A DNA stretch of 64,000 nucleotides, from contig JAALGY010000051.1 of NCBI GenBank assembly GCA_032358165.1, positions 1,178,001 through 1,242,000 of the forward strand, given 5' to 3'. This DNA comes from Diplosphaera chodatii (taxonomy: Eukaryota; Chlorophyta; Trebouxiophyceae; Prasiolales; Stichococcaceae). The position numbers and the translations under genes are program-made. Shown piece after piece: positions 1-19,382 of the stretch; the stretch's first letter is position 1; each line of letters starts with the position of its first letter. The notes under the pieces were generated by a model. The model had not been told where the DNA came from. It worked only from the letters and a program-made list of their open reading frames with translations, and did not search any database.

Positions 1-7643
<7,643 letters not shown>

Positions 7644-10600
7644 ATGCCTCCACAGGCGGCTGCCAACGGCTGGCCGCTGACTGCATTCAGCCCGGATGGC
7701 CTGCACCTAGCCGTCGCCTCATCCGACGGCCGATTGAAAACCTACGACACAGGTTGCCAAAGGCTACAGAATGCTGGTAGTAACATGCATCTGGCCGCGG
7801 GATGTTGTGACGTTCCGCTAAGCTGCTGAGCAAGCAGTACATGCTGCACCCGCAGGCAGCGGCAGAGTGGTGCTCAACATAGCAGAGGATGGCAAGCCAG
7901 CAGCGGAGCGACACATAGCAATAGAAGTGTCCAATCCCGTATTTGAGCAGCACACGGCCCTGGCATGGGTGAGATCCGCCTGCTCCTGGCTCCTGGGCAT
8001 CCTTGCATGTGCCCCCCGGCTGCTGTACAAAAGAACAATGCTCCGCATCAATGCAGGTGTCCCTCGGCGGCACAGCAGATCAGCTGGTAGTCCTGGGCAC
8101 CGCAACAGGCGATGTCAAGGCTCACAGTGCCTCCACCGGCAAGCTCGTGTGGCGGGCCACAGCCGTCAGCGAAGGGTGGGCATCCAGTACTGCATGCTGG
8201 CCGTTTGTGATGCCCATGGACCTGGTAGACAGCTAAGTCGCCGATCCTCATGTGTTGTGTGAGACACATGGATCAACCGCTGAACGTCAAGGCATGTCGA
8301 GCAGGGGTGTGGCAGCACTGGCATGGGGAGGTGCAGCTGGCGCACTGCATGCAGCCGGGGCGGACAGGCAGCTGGTGCGGCTTGACCCTGCCAACGGCAG
8401 CATTGTCAACCGTTTCGAGGCGGGCCACCATCCGCTGGCTGCCCTGGCGGTGACGCCAGACGGCGCCCGCGCTTTTGCTGCCAGCACAGCGGTCACCGTG
8501 TGGGATGTGGCCGAACAGCGACGCCTGTTCAAGTACACAGGGCACCCGGTGAGCAACCCTGGAGCCGGCTGCGTGTCAACTTGGTTGCGCCAAGTGCCAG
8601 CGTCAGTGATGTTGTAGGCTGATGAAGAGCCACGCATCGACCTGCAGGCTGCAGCCAGGAGCATATCGGTCACAGCAGACGGGCAGTATGCAGCGTCTGT
8701 CGCAGCAGGAGACCGCCATGTGGCAGTGTGGCAGGCGACAGGCGACCCCAGCAAGAAGACGCGCAGCGCAGCAGGTGCTTTCACAAGGAGAAGCATTAGA
8801 GGAAGATGGAAGGAAGAACCCGGGGAAGGAACAATACAACCGCTCAGCGCATCCATCTGCTGCTGCAATAGCGATCATTCTGTGTTCGCTGGCGACCAAG
8901 ACGCTGGCTGCTGAGCGCCCTCCTCAGTTGGTTTCATCCACGCTTTGCAGGGGTGCTGTCACTTGAGCATGCGGCCGTGTCAGTTGCCGTGCGGGCACAG
9001 GCTGCGGACGCTGGCAGCGACAGCAGCAGCGGCATGGGCGGCTTCTTTGTGGCGGCAGTCTCAGAGGCAGCAGAGCTGTACGTGTGGCTCTGCACGCCGG
9101 CGGCGGCAGCTGCTGAGCGGCGCGTCAGTACCCAGCTCCTGGCGCGTGTCACAGTTGGGGCCAGCAGGTCAGTGTCACTGCAGCAGCTGCACACCACCCT
9201 TCGCACTGGGGCTAGGCCCCACGTGCTTTGTGGCTTCGGCTTGGTCTGTTGTGCTTGTGCGTCATGCAGCATGACAACATGAAAGGGCATACGACCTTCG
9301 CAGAAGGTGCTCATGTCTGTGAGCTGCAGGGAAGAGCGGGGCGGCGGTGATGGCATACTGGCGGCGCAGCTGACGGGCAGCGTGGCGGGCGGCGGCGCGG
9401 AGGTGCAGGTCGCACGCAGCTCATGGGCGCTGCCCGTCTTCCAGCGGCTGGCACTGCATGCCGCAGCAGCTTCCAGCACGGTGGTGCTACCACCAAAGCA
9501 GGTACGAGAGCTCGTTGCGCAGTCGGCTGTGGTGCCTGCATGCGTCTCACAGCCTGTGCTCAGGGCCGACACGCCACCGTATCTGTGCGCAGTCATTTGG
9601 CGGTCGCAGAGGTGCGTACATGTGTGCTGCGCCCCTGTGCCGCAGGGTGGCATCCTGCTGCCGCATGAACCCACGGCCGCGTCACCAGCAGCAGGCCCGG
9701 CAGGCGGAGCCGCCACGCAGCAGCAGCCCTTCATGCTGGGGCCCGACAACGCAGAGCAGCCGCTGCAGCTGCGGGGCCGCACTGTTGACGGCGCCTCAGG
9801 TATCACTCACATTAGCTAATGGCTGTAAAGGTCCTGCACATGTCGGGCAATCAGCACCAAATGGTACAGTTCTCATGACTGGCGGTCATGGGCATGACTG
9901 GGTCTGACGAGGTTGCGTCATGCTGCAGATCCAGCAGCCGCTCTGGACACGGCCAGGCGGAAACGCAGGCATCCTGGGGATGCGGATGAGGCGGAAGGGG
10001 GTGATGCGCCACTCCTCGATGGCCAGGGTTTTGGCGCAGCGCCGTCGCCGGGCAACGGCCTGCTGGACGGCGGCGCGGCGGCACTCGGCTACGAGACCTC
10101 GGATGAAGAGGAGGTGTGCTGTTCACTTTGTGTGACTGGCAGGGAACGCCAGGATTGGGCCTGCGGGGGTCAGCAACACACAGGAGCTCGGCAGCATGGC
10201 ACCATGCTCAGAAGTTGATGGACAGTCAAAGGCCACCGCCAATACAACACAAGACCCTGCAGTCCGCTGCTTGAGTGTGTGCACAGTTCCATGATGCATA
10301 CTCTGCACTCTCATCGTTGCTGCCTGCGTGGAGCAGCCCAGCGATGCGGAGCCCACCCTGGGGGAGCGGGTGGCGGCGCTGCAGCTGGAGGAGCGGCGGC
10401 GGGCCGTGGCGCTGGCGGGGGAGGCGGAGGAGCCGGCGGACGAGGGCAGCGGGGGGGCCGACGAGTCGGACATGCCGCTCCGGGCCATCAAGGCGGACTC
10501 GCTCGCGGTGCTGCTGACGCAGGTGTGTGACACGGCACAGCATGCGCCCCCTGCCGGCCGTGCAGGGCGGGGGCCGTGACAGCCGCTGCACTTAGCAGAC

Positions 10601-11757
10601 GACAGCAAGTGCTCGTTGCTTTATACCAAGGACAAACGGTCTGACTCCTCGCTACAATGCTGTGCACAGGCCCTGCGCAGCGAGGACAAGGCGCTGCTGG
10701 AGCGGTGCCTGGCGGTGAGCTCCCCGGACATCATCACCAACACCGTCAACCGGCTCCAGGTGTGCCCATCAGCAGCTGGCGCCTCGACTCTTCGGTACTC
10801 GCCCTCTGGCGGGCCTTATATGCCCTACGATCGTGAAATGCTTGCTGACAAGCTCGTGAGCATGTGCTATCATGCCATAAGGAGGTCCTGCTGATGTCCT
10901 GCTGTGCAGGCGCCGGATGCTGCACTGTTGCTGCGGGCGGGTGTGGCGCGGCTGCAGTCACGACCCCGGCGCGGCAGCCAGCTGGCCGCCTGGTTGCAGG
11001 CGCTCGTCGCCGCGCACACGGCCTTCTTCATCGCCGCGCCAGGTGCCCAGAACTGCCTACTTGTGGCGATCCAGAGACTTTCTGTGCCCAGCGCTCCGGT
11101 TGAGGCTGCGTACGGAAACTGCTGGTCCAACCAGCATGCACCAGTCCAACATCACTCGAGCTTTGCCTAGCAGTTTGCTGTGTGGTGATGACTGTGGTAA
11201 CATTGCTGAATCTGTGGCTCGTGACGCTGTATTGCACATATGCTCAGCTGGCCTGCGAGCGGCGTGCAGTGCACATGATGTCGGTGATGAACCCTGAAGA
11301 CGTGCGCTTGCAGGCGCCCGCACGACGTTGACAGCACTGTACCAGTGCATCGAGGCGCGGCTGGCCAACCGGCAGGCGCTGACGTCGCTGCATGGCCGCC
11401 TGGAGCTGCTGGCTGCCCAGCCGCAGCCAGGGGACTCGGCGGGACCAGTGTCCAGTGTGCTGAAACCTCAGGTGCCCTGGTGCCGCTGCTGCTTTGTGCT
11501 CTTTGTGCTGGAGCTCAGGTCGCTGTGCTGTTGATATTGATGGCCTCAACCATGTGCTTGGGGCAATTGTGCCGCTAGCCTTGCCGTTGCAGACAGTGTA
11601 CCTGGCTGGAGATAGCACCGACGAGGAGCAGGCAACAGGCGACAGCGACAGCAACAGCAACAGCGACGACGAGATGCTGGGCGAGTCAGGGAGTGAGGAA
11701 GACTGGGACACAGAGGAAGTTGGCGACAGCGCTGAGGATGATGATGTCGAGGTGTGA
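7644..11757 (+). CDS. WDR43: U3 snoRNP component WDR43/Utp5 (WD40 repeats plus Utp12 domain)
   Basis: Nucleolar small-subunit processome protein needed for pre-18S rRNA processing (family knowledge). The ATG at 7644 opens a WD40 blade (FSPDGLHLAVASSDGRLKTYD), spliced at 7752 to 7855-7968 (TGSGRVVLNI...TALAW) and 8056-8175 (LVVLGTATGDVKAH). Further blades lie at 8305-8549 (GVAALAWGG, LAALAVTPDGARAF) and 8.6-9.1 kb (ISVTADGQYAASV, GFFVAAVSEAAELYVW). The C-terminal half has the Utp12-type helical region. It includes EPTLGERVAALQLEER near 10.35 kb, ALRSEDKALLERCLAV near 10.67 kb, QLAAWLQALVAAHTAF near 10.98 kb and ALYQCIEARLANRQAL near 11.34 kb. The last exon ends in a Ser/Asp/Glu tail (DSNSNSDDE) with TGA at 11755-11757. 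Such acidic tails are common in nucleolar proteins. Exons between 9.3 and 10.2 kb are low complexity and their borders approximate. Confidence 0.88.
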
Positions 11758-12211
11758 ACAGGCAACAGCAGAGGGTCGGTTCAGCTAGAGAGATGTCGGC
11801 TTCTGCGTACAGAAGTGGACGTCAGCATAGGTAGACAGGTCCACGCTTTTGGAGGTTCTCTCGTGTGACACCTTGCGGAAGTCGTCACGGACGCAGACAT
11901 CACCGACCTTGCGCTGTGGTGTCTACATGCAACGTAATATTTGGGAGCTCAGTCCCCACGACCACTAGCGCAGATTACACCGTGTGCATTGCATGACCCA
12001 CAGTCGCTGCATAACATGCATGTGAGCGCCCAGCACAAGACCATGCCGGGTGACGCTAGCGCCGCCTAGCGGCGAGTCAGGTGTTGGGACCAAGTGGATC
12101 TGTGCCCCACGTCGGGTGATCTCCCTGCAAAACATCAAGATCTGGTGTCAAGGCCCACACGCGACATTCAATAGCAAAATGATGCCCAACGTGGTCAGCT
12201 GCTGGGCAATG
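11758..12211. other. Convergent 3' intergenic region, WDR43 / PSMB5
   Basis: These 454 bases lie between two converging stop codons and should hold both 3' UTRs. I see no coding signal; one TGTAA word on the minus strand is listed separately. Confidence 0.5.
11975..11979 (-). terminator. Candidate TGTAA poly(A) signal for PSMB5
   Basis: TGTAA on the minus strand, about 233 bases past the PSMB5 stop. TGTAA is the usual polyadenylation signal in green algae, but a 5-base word occurs often by chance. Confidence 0.25.
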
Positions 12212-14040
12212 TTAAATAACGCCACAAGCACAGACCAGGATGCCGGCACGCACCGGCTTGGGATAGTACTCGAAGTGCAGCTCGCCCACATCTGTGCCTG
12301 ATACCTTCTTCCAGCCATCCTTGGTCACATGATACACTGCAGGTGGGCACAGTTTTCAGGTTTCATCACCATATCACCATCATCACCATGACATCATAAC
12401 TGTCGGTGATGGAAGCAGAGACCAGGCAGCGAGGAGTGCAGACAGCCCATGGGGTGCAGTTTGGTATGAGCAGTTGGCGGTGGTGCGCACCGCTGACAGT
12501 GCCGCCGCTGACAGCATCCCTGAACGTGGCATGGTAAATTGCACGCCGTCCCAGCTCGCATGCCTCCTCAGCGCTCATGTCCCTTTGAACAAGCACGCGA
12601 GCCGTCAAAGAATCATGACGGTAGACCGACATCCCACGGTCAAATGTGGGCAGATACCGCCTTGTGGCACATGACGATGACGACTCAGTACAAAGGCAAT
12701 GCAGATGAGTATCAAGGCACAGCGACGCACCAGCGGTAGCCCTGGTCCAGCACGCCGTAGGCATACAGGCTGCCGGAGCCGACAGAGAAGCGCTGCCCCT
12801 TGGTGCGCTGCCCATCGCTGTCCACGTAGTACAGGCCCGGCCCGTGCAGGTCCCACCCCGCCACCATCGTGCCCTGCACCGTGCATGCGCCTTGCATCGG
12901 TAATGGGGCCTCAATGGGTTACACTGCCGCTGCTGAGATGACGGCCATGTCAGCATTGCACGCAGCAGCGCTTGGGCATATTCTCAGGCGTGGGGCCCTT
13001 GCCCATGCAAGCAACCCGCAAATGCTGTATGCATTTGCGCGTTGCCACAACGGCAAGCAGAAAGGGACCAGGGCTCACCATGGAGAGGCCCATGCCTTTG
13101 TAGGAGTACATGGTGTTGGCCAGCAGCTTGGACGCGCCGCGCACCGTGATGCGCTTCCCGTTGTTCAGCTCATACAGCCGACACTGCAGCAGCCGCACAA
13201 CACGCTTGGTCGGACAGACACACTGATGAACGAGAACATTGACGCCGACGCACAGCACTGACCAGTGCTCAAGAACAGCAACCACAGCGAGAAACAGGTT
13301 CGAAGAATTTCAGGGAATACAGGTCCTTGATCAGTGTCATCCTGTAGGCACTCTCGGGCATACGCATGGTGGCACACCTGGCGGCCCAGATTGCGCTGCC
13401 AGAACTGGCAGTCAGCAGCGCCGCCGGCCATGGTCCCCAACAGGAAGGGATTGATCTCAATCACCTTCTTTACCGTCTGTGACGCTGCAGTTGCACAACA
13501 GCATGAAAGGCGAGCTGTCAGGTTCGGCATGTGACGTCATCAAAACACTGCGCTGACAATGCACAACAAGCGACGTCAGCCCGTAAGGTCGTGATGTGAC
13601 TGTTTGTGAGCATGCAGCACACCGGTGCGTGCACAGCCACGCTCATTACAGACAGTGTATCTTCGGGGTGTCAAGAGTCGCACAGATATATGATCCCATG
13701 CTGGCCCGCGAGTCCACCGCCACGATGACGCCCTCCTTGAAGATGAAGGCCAGCGTTGTGGTGCCGTGCGCCGGCTTGACCATCTCCATCACCTCCCTCT
13801 CAAAGGAGTCCACCTGTGCAAAGCAGTATGGTCCGCCCGCCCTGACGCAGTGGAAGTCCGCCCTGACAAGGCATCACCACAACAGGCGTGAAAAAATCGC
13901 CGAGCGCTCACATCAGCGACTTCCGGCATCGGGAAGCGCGCCATTGTGTCGCTGAACTGCCCTGCTGGCACCGCACAGTCCACCGCTGGTCCATGCCTGC
14001 CAAGGCTGGACTCTAAGCAGGATAGGTCCACCGCTGCCAT
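12212..14040 (-). CDS. PSMB5: 20S proteasome subunit beta type-5, chymotrypsin-like active site
   Basis: Catalytic beta5 subunit of the 20S proteasome. Seven exons keep frame exactly: 13912-14040, 13684-13813, 13378-13484, 13079-13183, 12731-12873, 12491-12582 and 12212-12336. They give 276 residues ending in TAA. A 60-residue propeptide precedes GTTTLAF, whose first Thr (residue 61) would be the nucleophile after autocleavage. In mature numbering Asp17 (VAVDSR), Lys33 ([11 protein letters not shown]) and Met45 (LLGTMAGG) are all present, the beta5 signature that sets chymotrypsin-like specificity. The C-terminal block [16 protein letters not shown] is typical of beta5. It diverges from the first DUF220 gene across 529 bases and converges on WDR43. 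Confidence 0.95.
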
Positions 14041-14569
14041 GGCGAACCAGACGTGGCAAGTCCAGCCTCTGCTGTACCGTTGGTGGCTGAATTGCTGTAA
14101 GCTCTGGAGCGAACACGGCAAAGATTGGTCTCGAAGGTAGCTCAATATTCAGGCGTAGAGCATCTGCTTGCGGCCGCAGCAGCGAGGACAACTGGATGTC
14201 AGATTGTCAGCCAAGAACAGCAAACCATCCTTTGGACCGTGCAGCAAATGGTCGCTGATTGCTACGCGAGTTGAGCTGTTGCATGGCAGTAGGGAACTAG
14301 TGACTGGGGAGAATTCTGACAGGAGATTTCGGCTGGAATAGTCCCGATCAGTTTCTCCTACTGCACCGCGAAGCTGTGATGCAGGTCTGTGAAGCGCACG
14401 AGGTGCAGCCTGCGGTAGACACCACGGCAAGTGCCACGCGTGCCGCCACCAGTTCCTACTGCCGCTGTTCAAGTATTCTGGTTATTCAAATCGTTGTCAG
14501 CCTGCAAATCTGTCAGGAGCGACCAGCATTTGCTCATCTTGAGCGCGATAGCAAAGCCTAGTTATCGCG
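14041..14569. promoter_or_regulatory. Divergent intergenic region, PSMB5 / DUF220 gene 1
   Basis: The 529 bases between two diverging start codons must contain both promoters. No proteasome-type control element or TATA box was recognised. Confidence 0.45.
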
Positions 14570-16382
14570 ATGGCGCCAAAGGAAGGCGTTGAAATCATCA
14601 ACGTATGTAATTTTGTATATCAAACTTGTAAAAGTGCCTAGTATACGGCTGAATGTTAGGCACGGCATGCCATGCTGCTGTGGTCTGCAGCGGTGCCATG
14701 TGCTGTGCTGTGCACCAAGTTGGTCGCCAACATGACTATAGTCATTCTGTTGTCATCTTGTGTCACGTTTCGTCGTCATGCCGCAGAACGAGGGGTTCCT
14801 GTGCCATATCCAGCTGCACTCCAAACTGGATGTGCCGCCGGAAGCAGCGTACCAGATGGTCACCGACCCTGACAACTACCGGTACTTCAGGAATGTGACG
14901 GTGCGTGGCTGCATGCAGTTCTGCATATTCTGCTTTGAAGCTGGCCATCATGCTTCTCGCTGCACGTACAACTGCAGGGGGAGACCGCTTGCATGGCATT
15001 CATCATGGTTATGCACACGTTCATCAATCAACTGCAGGACTGCACGCATCGAAAGGTCGTGCACGACGATGGCAAGGGACGGCAGCGGGTGGAGGTGGAT
15101 CACAGGTCGGAGTGGCGATTCCTGTGGCACCACGGCAGCTTCACCACCAGCCTTCTTGTGGAGCAGGTGAATCTACACAACCCTCAGCTTGTGACTCCCA
15201 CATGCACTGCTGCCGAGTTGCGCCACAAGACTGGTCTCCTGTCAAGCAACACACTGATGACAGCCGATTTATTCTGAATCACTTTGGTCGATCTGCAGGA
15301 CGACAACGCCAGAGTCATGGCCTTTAAGCTTCGCAAGCCGGGTTTCATGTCACAGTTTGAGGGCTTCTGGCGGATGGAGGAACTCCCTGGCGACAAGGGG
15401 GTAAGTGCACATACCTGGTCTCCACAGCAGATGTTACAACTCGGCTCAGCGTTGCAGTGTGCGCAGCTGGCCATCATACAGTCAGTGCGCCTCCATGCGG
15501 AGTGCTGCAGCAATTGCTTATGTTGGTCATGCAGAGTACATTTGGAGTTTTGCACCAGAACCTATTGCCGTGTGTTTCGGCACCTGGCCTCAACTGGCTG
15601 GTCACCAAGGTCTGTAGGGCGCAAATCGAGAACATGCTGAAGGATTTGAAGAACGAGATTCGCCGAGTCAATAGAGGTATGTGTCCTGTGCAAGATGCCT
15701 GCTGTCAGTGGTTGGTAGGATCAGCAGCAAAAGTGTCAGCATGCCGCATACCTCCAAGCTGTGCGGGGTTGTGCGCTGCAGGTGACCCTGTACCAGCAGA
15801 GCAACAGGAGAAGCTGGCAGCGGGCGACCGCTCATGGGTGCAGCCTGACACGGAGAGCCACCAGCTGGACGCGGCTGGCTCGTGAGTCCTGCATTGCTGG
15901 CGGATGTGCTCTGTGTGCTACTCTGTGGATAGCTAACCAAGGGCATCTCTATTGCACCTGCAGCAATGGAGTGCCGTCAGCAGAGGCAGGCAGCCCAGCA
16001 GCAGACGCATCAGAGCAGCAGAGTCTAGCTGAGGCACCTGCGGACGCTGATGACTGGCCGCTGTTGAAAGCAGGTAGCTGGCCATGCTGTAACAAACTGT
16101 GCAGAAAGGATGCCACACAGTCCCACTTGCCACCTGGCTTGCCTTCGCTCATCTGTAAGCCTTTTCCCTATTGCTTGCAGCGGAGCGCAACATGATCTCA
16201 CCCTCGCCAGAGCGGCCTGCAGGTATACATGACATGCTTTTGCCGCTGCAGCACAGGCAGAGAGGCATGCTGTTTGTGTTCCTGTGTTGCCATTGGCGTC
16301 TGACGGCATAGCGCGCTGAGGTTCCGGCGTCGTGCATGCAGGCGGCAGGAAAAGCGAGCCACCACCTGTGGCAATACAGTGA
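14570..16382 (+). CDS. DUF220 / START-like (SRPBCC fold) protein, copy 1
   Basis: Related to plant DUF220 proteins, a branch of the polyketide-cyclase/COQ10/START-like superfamily that binds hydrophobic ligands; the ligand of this branch is not known to me. Nine exons keep frame: 14570-14602, 14787-14900, 15038-15166, 15299-15400, 15535-15676, 15782-15881, 15964-16073, 16181-16222 and 16342-16382. They give 270 residues. Core blocks are a KLDVPPEAAYQMVTDPDNYR start, DDGKGRQRVEVDHRSEWRF, VMAFKLRKPGFMSQFEGFWR and SAPGLNWLVTKVCRAQIENM. The last block is an amphipathic helix, as expected for the C-terminal helix of this fold. A low-complexity acidic/Ala tail (DADDWPLLKAAERNMISPS) follows. No signal peptide or membrane segment is seen. 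The next gene downstream is a clear paralogue. Confidence 0.85.
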
Positions 16383-16883
16383 TACAACATCGCAGAGCTG
16401 CTGCTATACTGCTGCAATAACTGCGAAGCTGCAGGAAGGGGAACCCTGCAGGTTGGAAGACATCATCTATATCATTCATTGATACAATTCTAGTTCGGGT
16501 GTTGACGTTGTTGATAGGATTAGGTCGGGTTCAGGAAGCTGATTACGTAAAGCTTGTCGAGGTGGTCGGGCGGAGTGGATACGGCTTGCACACTGCAGGA
16601 CAAAGGACTGAAGTACAGGATGTGTGTCAGATATTGACGGTTATAACCGCAACCTGCAAGCTGTAGTTGACGCCTTGCGTTGATCACAACAATTTGATGG
16701 TGACGTCCTTTCCAAAGTTCGAGGACCATCCCAGATCAGCGCGCAGCATTCAGTTGGCTTATCAGTAGACTTTTTATCTGAGTCTCGTCGAGCACCTCTT
16801 GATGTCGACAGCCCTTTGGAATAGCTGCAGGCCTTGACATCGGTCAGGCTGCGCACCCAGGTTGGCAACTGAAACCAACGGAC
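16383..16883. promoter_or_regulatory. Spacer between the DUF220 paralogues
   Basis: The 501 bases hold the 3' end of copy 1 and presumably the promoter of copy 2. No coding exon or repeat was recognised. Confidence 0.4.
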
Positions 16884-18743
16884 ATGACGGCAACCCACGC
16901 AGCGCCACAAGAGGGCATCGAGATCACGCAGGCATGTGCTCACGATACGTAGTGTACTCACGGTGATCGTGTGCTTGCTATGTACCCAAACACCGGTGGT
17001 AGCGCACGATGTGGCGTGCATTGGCGGCCATGCTGCAGCACACCAAATTTGCTGAACATGTGGTCACATATTTGAAGGGCTCCTGACGCGCAGAATGCCG
17101 GGTTTATGTGCCACATCGCCATGCACTGCAAGCTGGACGTGCCGTACGAGACGGCATTTGGCGTAATCAGCGATCCCGACAATGCGCGCCTGTTCCGCAA
17201 CATCGACGTGCGCAGCTGACCCACGGCAATGTTACTGTGCTGCTTGGTGTCTCCATCATCTGAATGCGTTGCTGATCACCCTTTGCATGCCCAAACCTGT
17301 GGTTGTACAGGAATGCACACACCGCCAGGTGCTCTATGACAATGGCCGCGGACGGCAGCGGGTCGAGGTTGATCACAAGTCGGCGTGGCGCTTCTTTCTG
17401 CACAGCGGCAGCTTCACCACCAGCCTCCTCGTCGAGCAGGTGGGTGCCACTGGGAGTCTGTTGTCACGCAGCTGCTTTCGGCCATGGCCCTCATCAAGCT
17501 GGCCGCAGTGGAGCTCAAGCCTGCAAGCCTCATCGGTGCCAGGATGTCTCTGCTGCAGGACGATGATGCCAAGGTGATGGCATTTCGGCTGCGGAAGCCG
17601 GGATTCATGCGGAACTTCGAGGGCTTCTGGCGCATGGAGCCTTACCCTGGCCAGGAAGCGCAGGTCTGCGACAGCAGATGTTTAGGCGTCAGGCACGGGC
17701 AACACTTACGTTCAGTCATCCTAGTGGGCTGGCCTCCTGTGCAGCGGACGGCGCTCAGTCGGTCTCTGCTCGAGCAGCTGGTCCGTCGTATTGCAGGCGA
17801 CGCTGGCGGTGCTGCACCAGAATGTGCTGCCGTGCGTCTCTGCGCCAGGGCTGAACTGGGTGATCACCAAGATCTGCAGAGCGCAGATCGAGGCGATGCT
17901 CAGCGATGTGAAGGATGAGGTGGCCCGCATCAAACATGGTGTGCAACTTGGTGCTGCCATTCCTGTTCTCGTCATGGTCCTCGCCGACTCGTGATGTCCC
18001 CAGCATACCAGTTCCCAGCGCCTTCAGCTTGTTGTGCTTGCGGTGCAATGTCCAACCCCAGATCTCACAGTCAGCATTGTCACACGAGGGGCGTGATGTG
18101 CAACAGGACAACCCGTGCCAGCAGACCAGCAGAAGAAGATGCAGGGGAAACGTGTATGGGCACGGCCACCCGTCAAGGGCTTTGCGATAGATGTTGACAG
18201 GTGCTTGTTTGACAATGCGCACGTGCCATCTTCAGTTCGAGCATGTTGCACTGGTGTTAACACAATGCCACCAGCTCGGACGTGGGCAAGGCTCGTGAGT
18301 ATACCCAGTGCTGCCCTGCTTCCATGCTGCACAGTGATGATGATGACAGCCCACGGGCTGCAGCACCGAGCCCGCAGCCACTGAATGGCTTCACACGAGC
18401 AACTTCGGCTCAAGCTGACGAATGGGAGTTGCTCAAAGCAGGTGGCTGCGGGCTAACAGCTTCTGCATGCTGCACGAACTGCACATAGCTTGCAGTTGCA
18501 TGCTCATCTATGCTCACCGGCTAACGAGCTCAACCTCGTTGTGCAGCTGAGCACAACATGATTACTCCATCTGAAGAAACCGAAGGTGATGACAGAGTCT
18601 TGCATGCAACGTATGTGTCCTGTTCGCTGGCTCGTTGGTGCGAAACACAGCACTCAACACAGCACTCACGGTGATGCTCCATGCGCCGGTGCAGATCAGC
18701 CTCCGACTGTCGCCATCAGCTGACCGCGCAGCATATGTCATAA
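16884..18743 (+). CDS. DUF220 / START-like (SRPBCC fold) protein, copy 2
   Basis: Paralogue of the preceding gene with the same likely hydrophobic-ligand fold. Exon 1 (16884-16931, start of MTATHAAPQEGIEITQ) matches copy 1 (APKEGVEI) and is followed by a non-standard GC donor (GCATGT) rather than GT. Later exons are 17094-17207, 17311-17439, 17559-17663, 17797-17938, 18125-18200, 18335-18441 and one from 18547. Core blocks are KLDVPYETAFGVISDPDNAR, DNGRGRQRVEVDHKSAWRFF, VMAFRLRKPGFMRNFEGFWR and SAPGLNWVITKICRAQIEAM. It differs from copy 1 mainly in the tail, which carries a basic stretch (QQKKMQGKRVWARPP) and an acidic one (DVDSDDDDSPR). The end at 18743 assumes one more splice after VLHA; without it the frame stops a little earlier. 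Confidence 0.8.
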
Positions 18744-19382
18744 TGATTGGCGAAATTTACAGCACGTAGACTTATGCTGCGAAGCTATGAAACCAGGCAC
18801 CAGGGCCGCGTACTGCTATTCACTTCTCACGAAGCTATGCACCTGGCAGCAGGGCCACGCAGCAGCAGTACTAATGCCACCGCCAAGTGGTTGTCAGCTA
18901 TGAACGTCGTGTCAATCAGGATCAGTCCAGTGCTATCGGGATTCAGTGCAGGTCAGATGTCTGTATAGGTGTACATGTGCGTGTACTATTTCTGGGTGCT
19001 GACTGATTTACAGATCTCCAACGAGCAGATACATATACATGTGTGGGTTGCTATGAACAGCGCAACTCCAATGTCCAACAGCGCTGTTGCTAGCAGCTAG
19101 CTGGTCTGTAACAAACGACGCTGCATACATGCACCACCACCGACAGGTCTCATACAAGTTAATGCATCGTGATCTGAAAGCTGGGATATTCAATCAGGAT
19201 CCTTTGCTGTTCTTACACAGCCATGTGGCATGCTACAACCCTTTGTCTTGACCGATGCGCCACCCAACAGCGCGAGGTTTGTCTTGTTATGCAGCTTGTG
19301 TGAAGCTTGTGGGCCACACCCTGCGCACTACCGCTGCCCTGGCAGCATCGTCATCTGCTCTATTTGTACACGTATGCTCGCT
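18744..19382. other. Convergent 3' intergenic region, DUF220 copy 2 / Hsp20
   Basis: The 639 bases lie between converging genes. Short A/T-richer stretches are consistent with 3' UTRs. No exon or mobile element was recognised. Confidence 0.4.
19213..19217 (-). terminator. Candidate TGTAA poly(A) signal for Hsp20
   Basis: Minus-strand TGTAA about 166 bases past the Hsp20 stop codon. The spacing is plausible for a green-algal signal, but a single short word is weak evidence. Confidence 0.3.

Larger units (their letters stand above)
14570..18743 (+). repeat. Tandem gene duplication (two DUF220/START-like paralogues)
   Basis: The two genes are 501 bases apart in the same direction. Exons 2, 3 and 5 have identical lengths (114, 129 and 142 bases), exon 4 differs by one codon (102 versus 105), and phases match. 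Even the C-terminal LLKA/AE(R/H)NMI(S/T)PS junction is shared. Introns are not alike, so the duplication is old. Confidence 0.9.

Noticed and set aside
14570..18743. COQ10 coenzyme-Q-binding proteins
   Set aside because: The fold is the same superfamily, but the conserved blocks (GRQRVEVDH, KPGFMxxFEGFWR, SAPGLNW) follow plant DUF220, and no mitochondrial presequence is seen.
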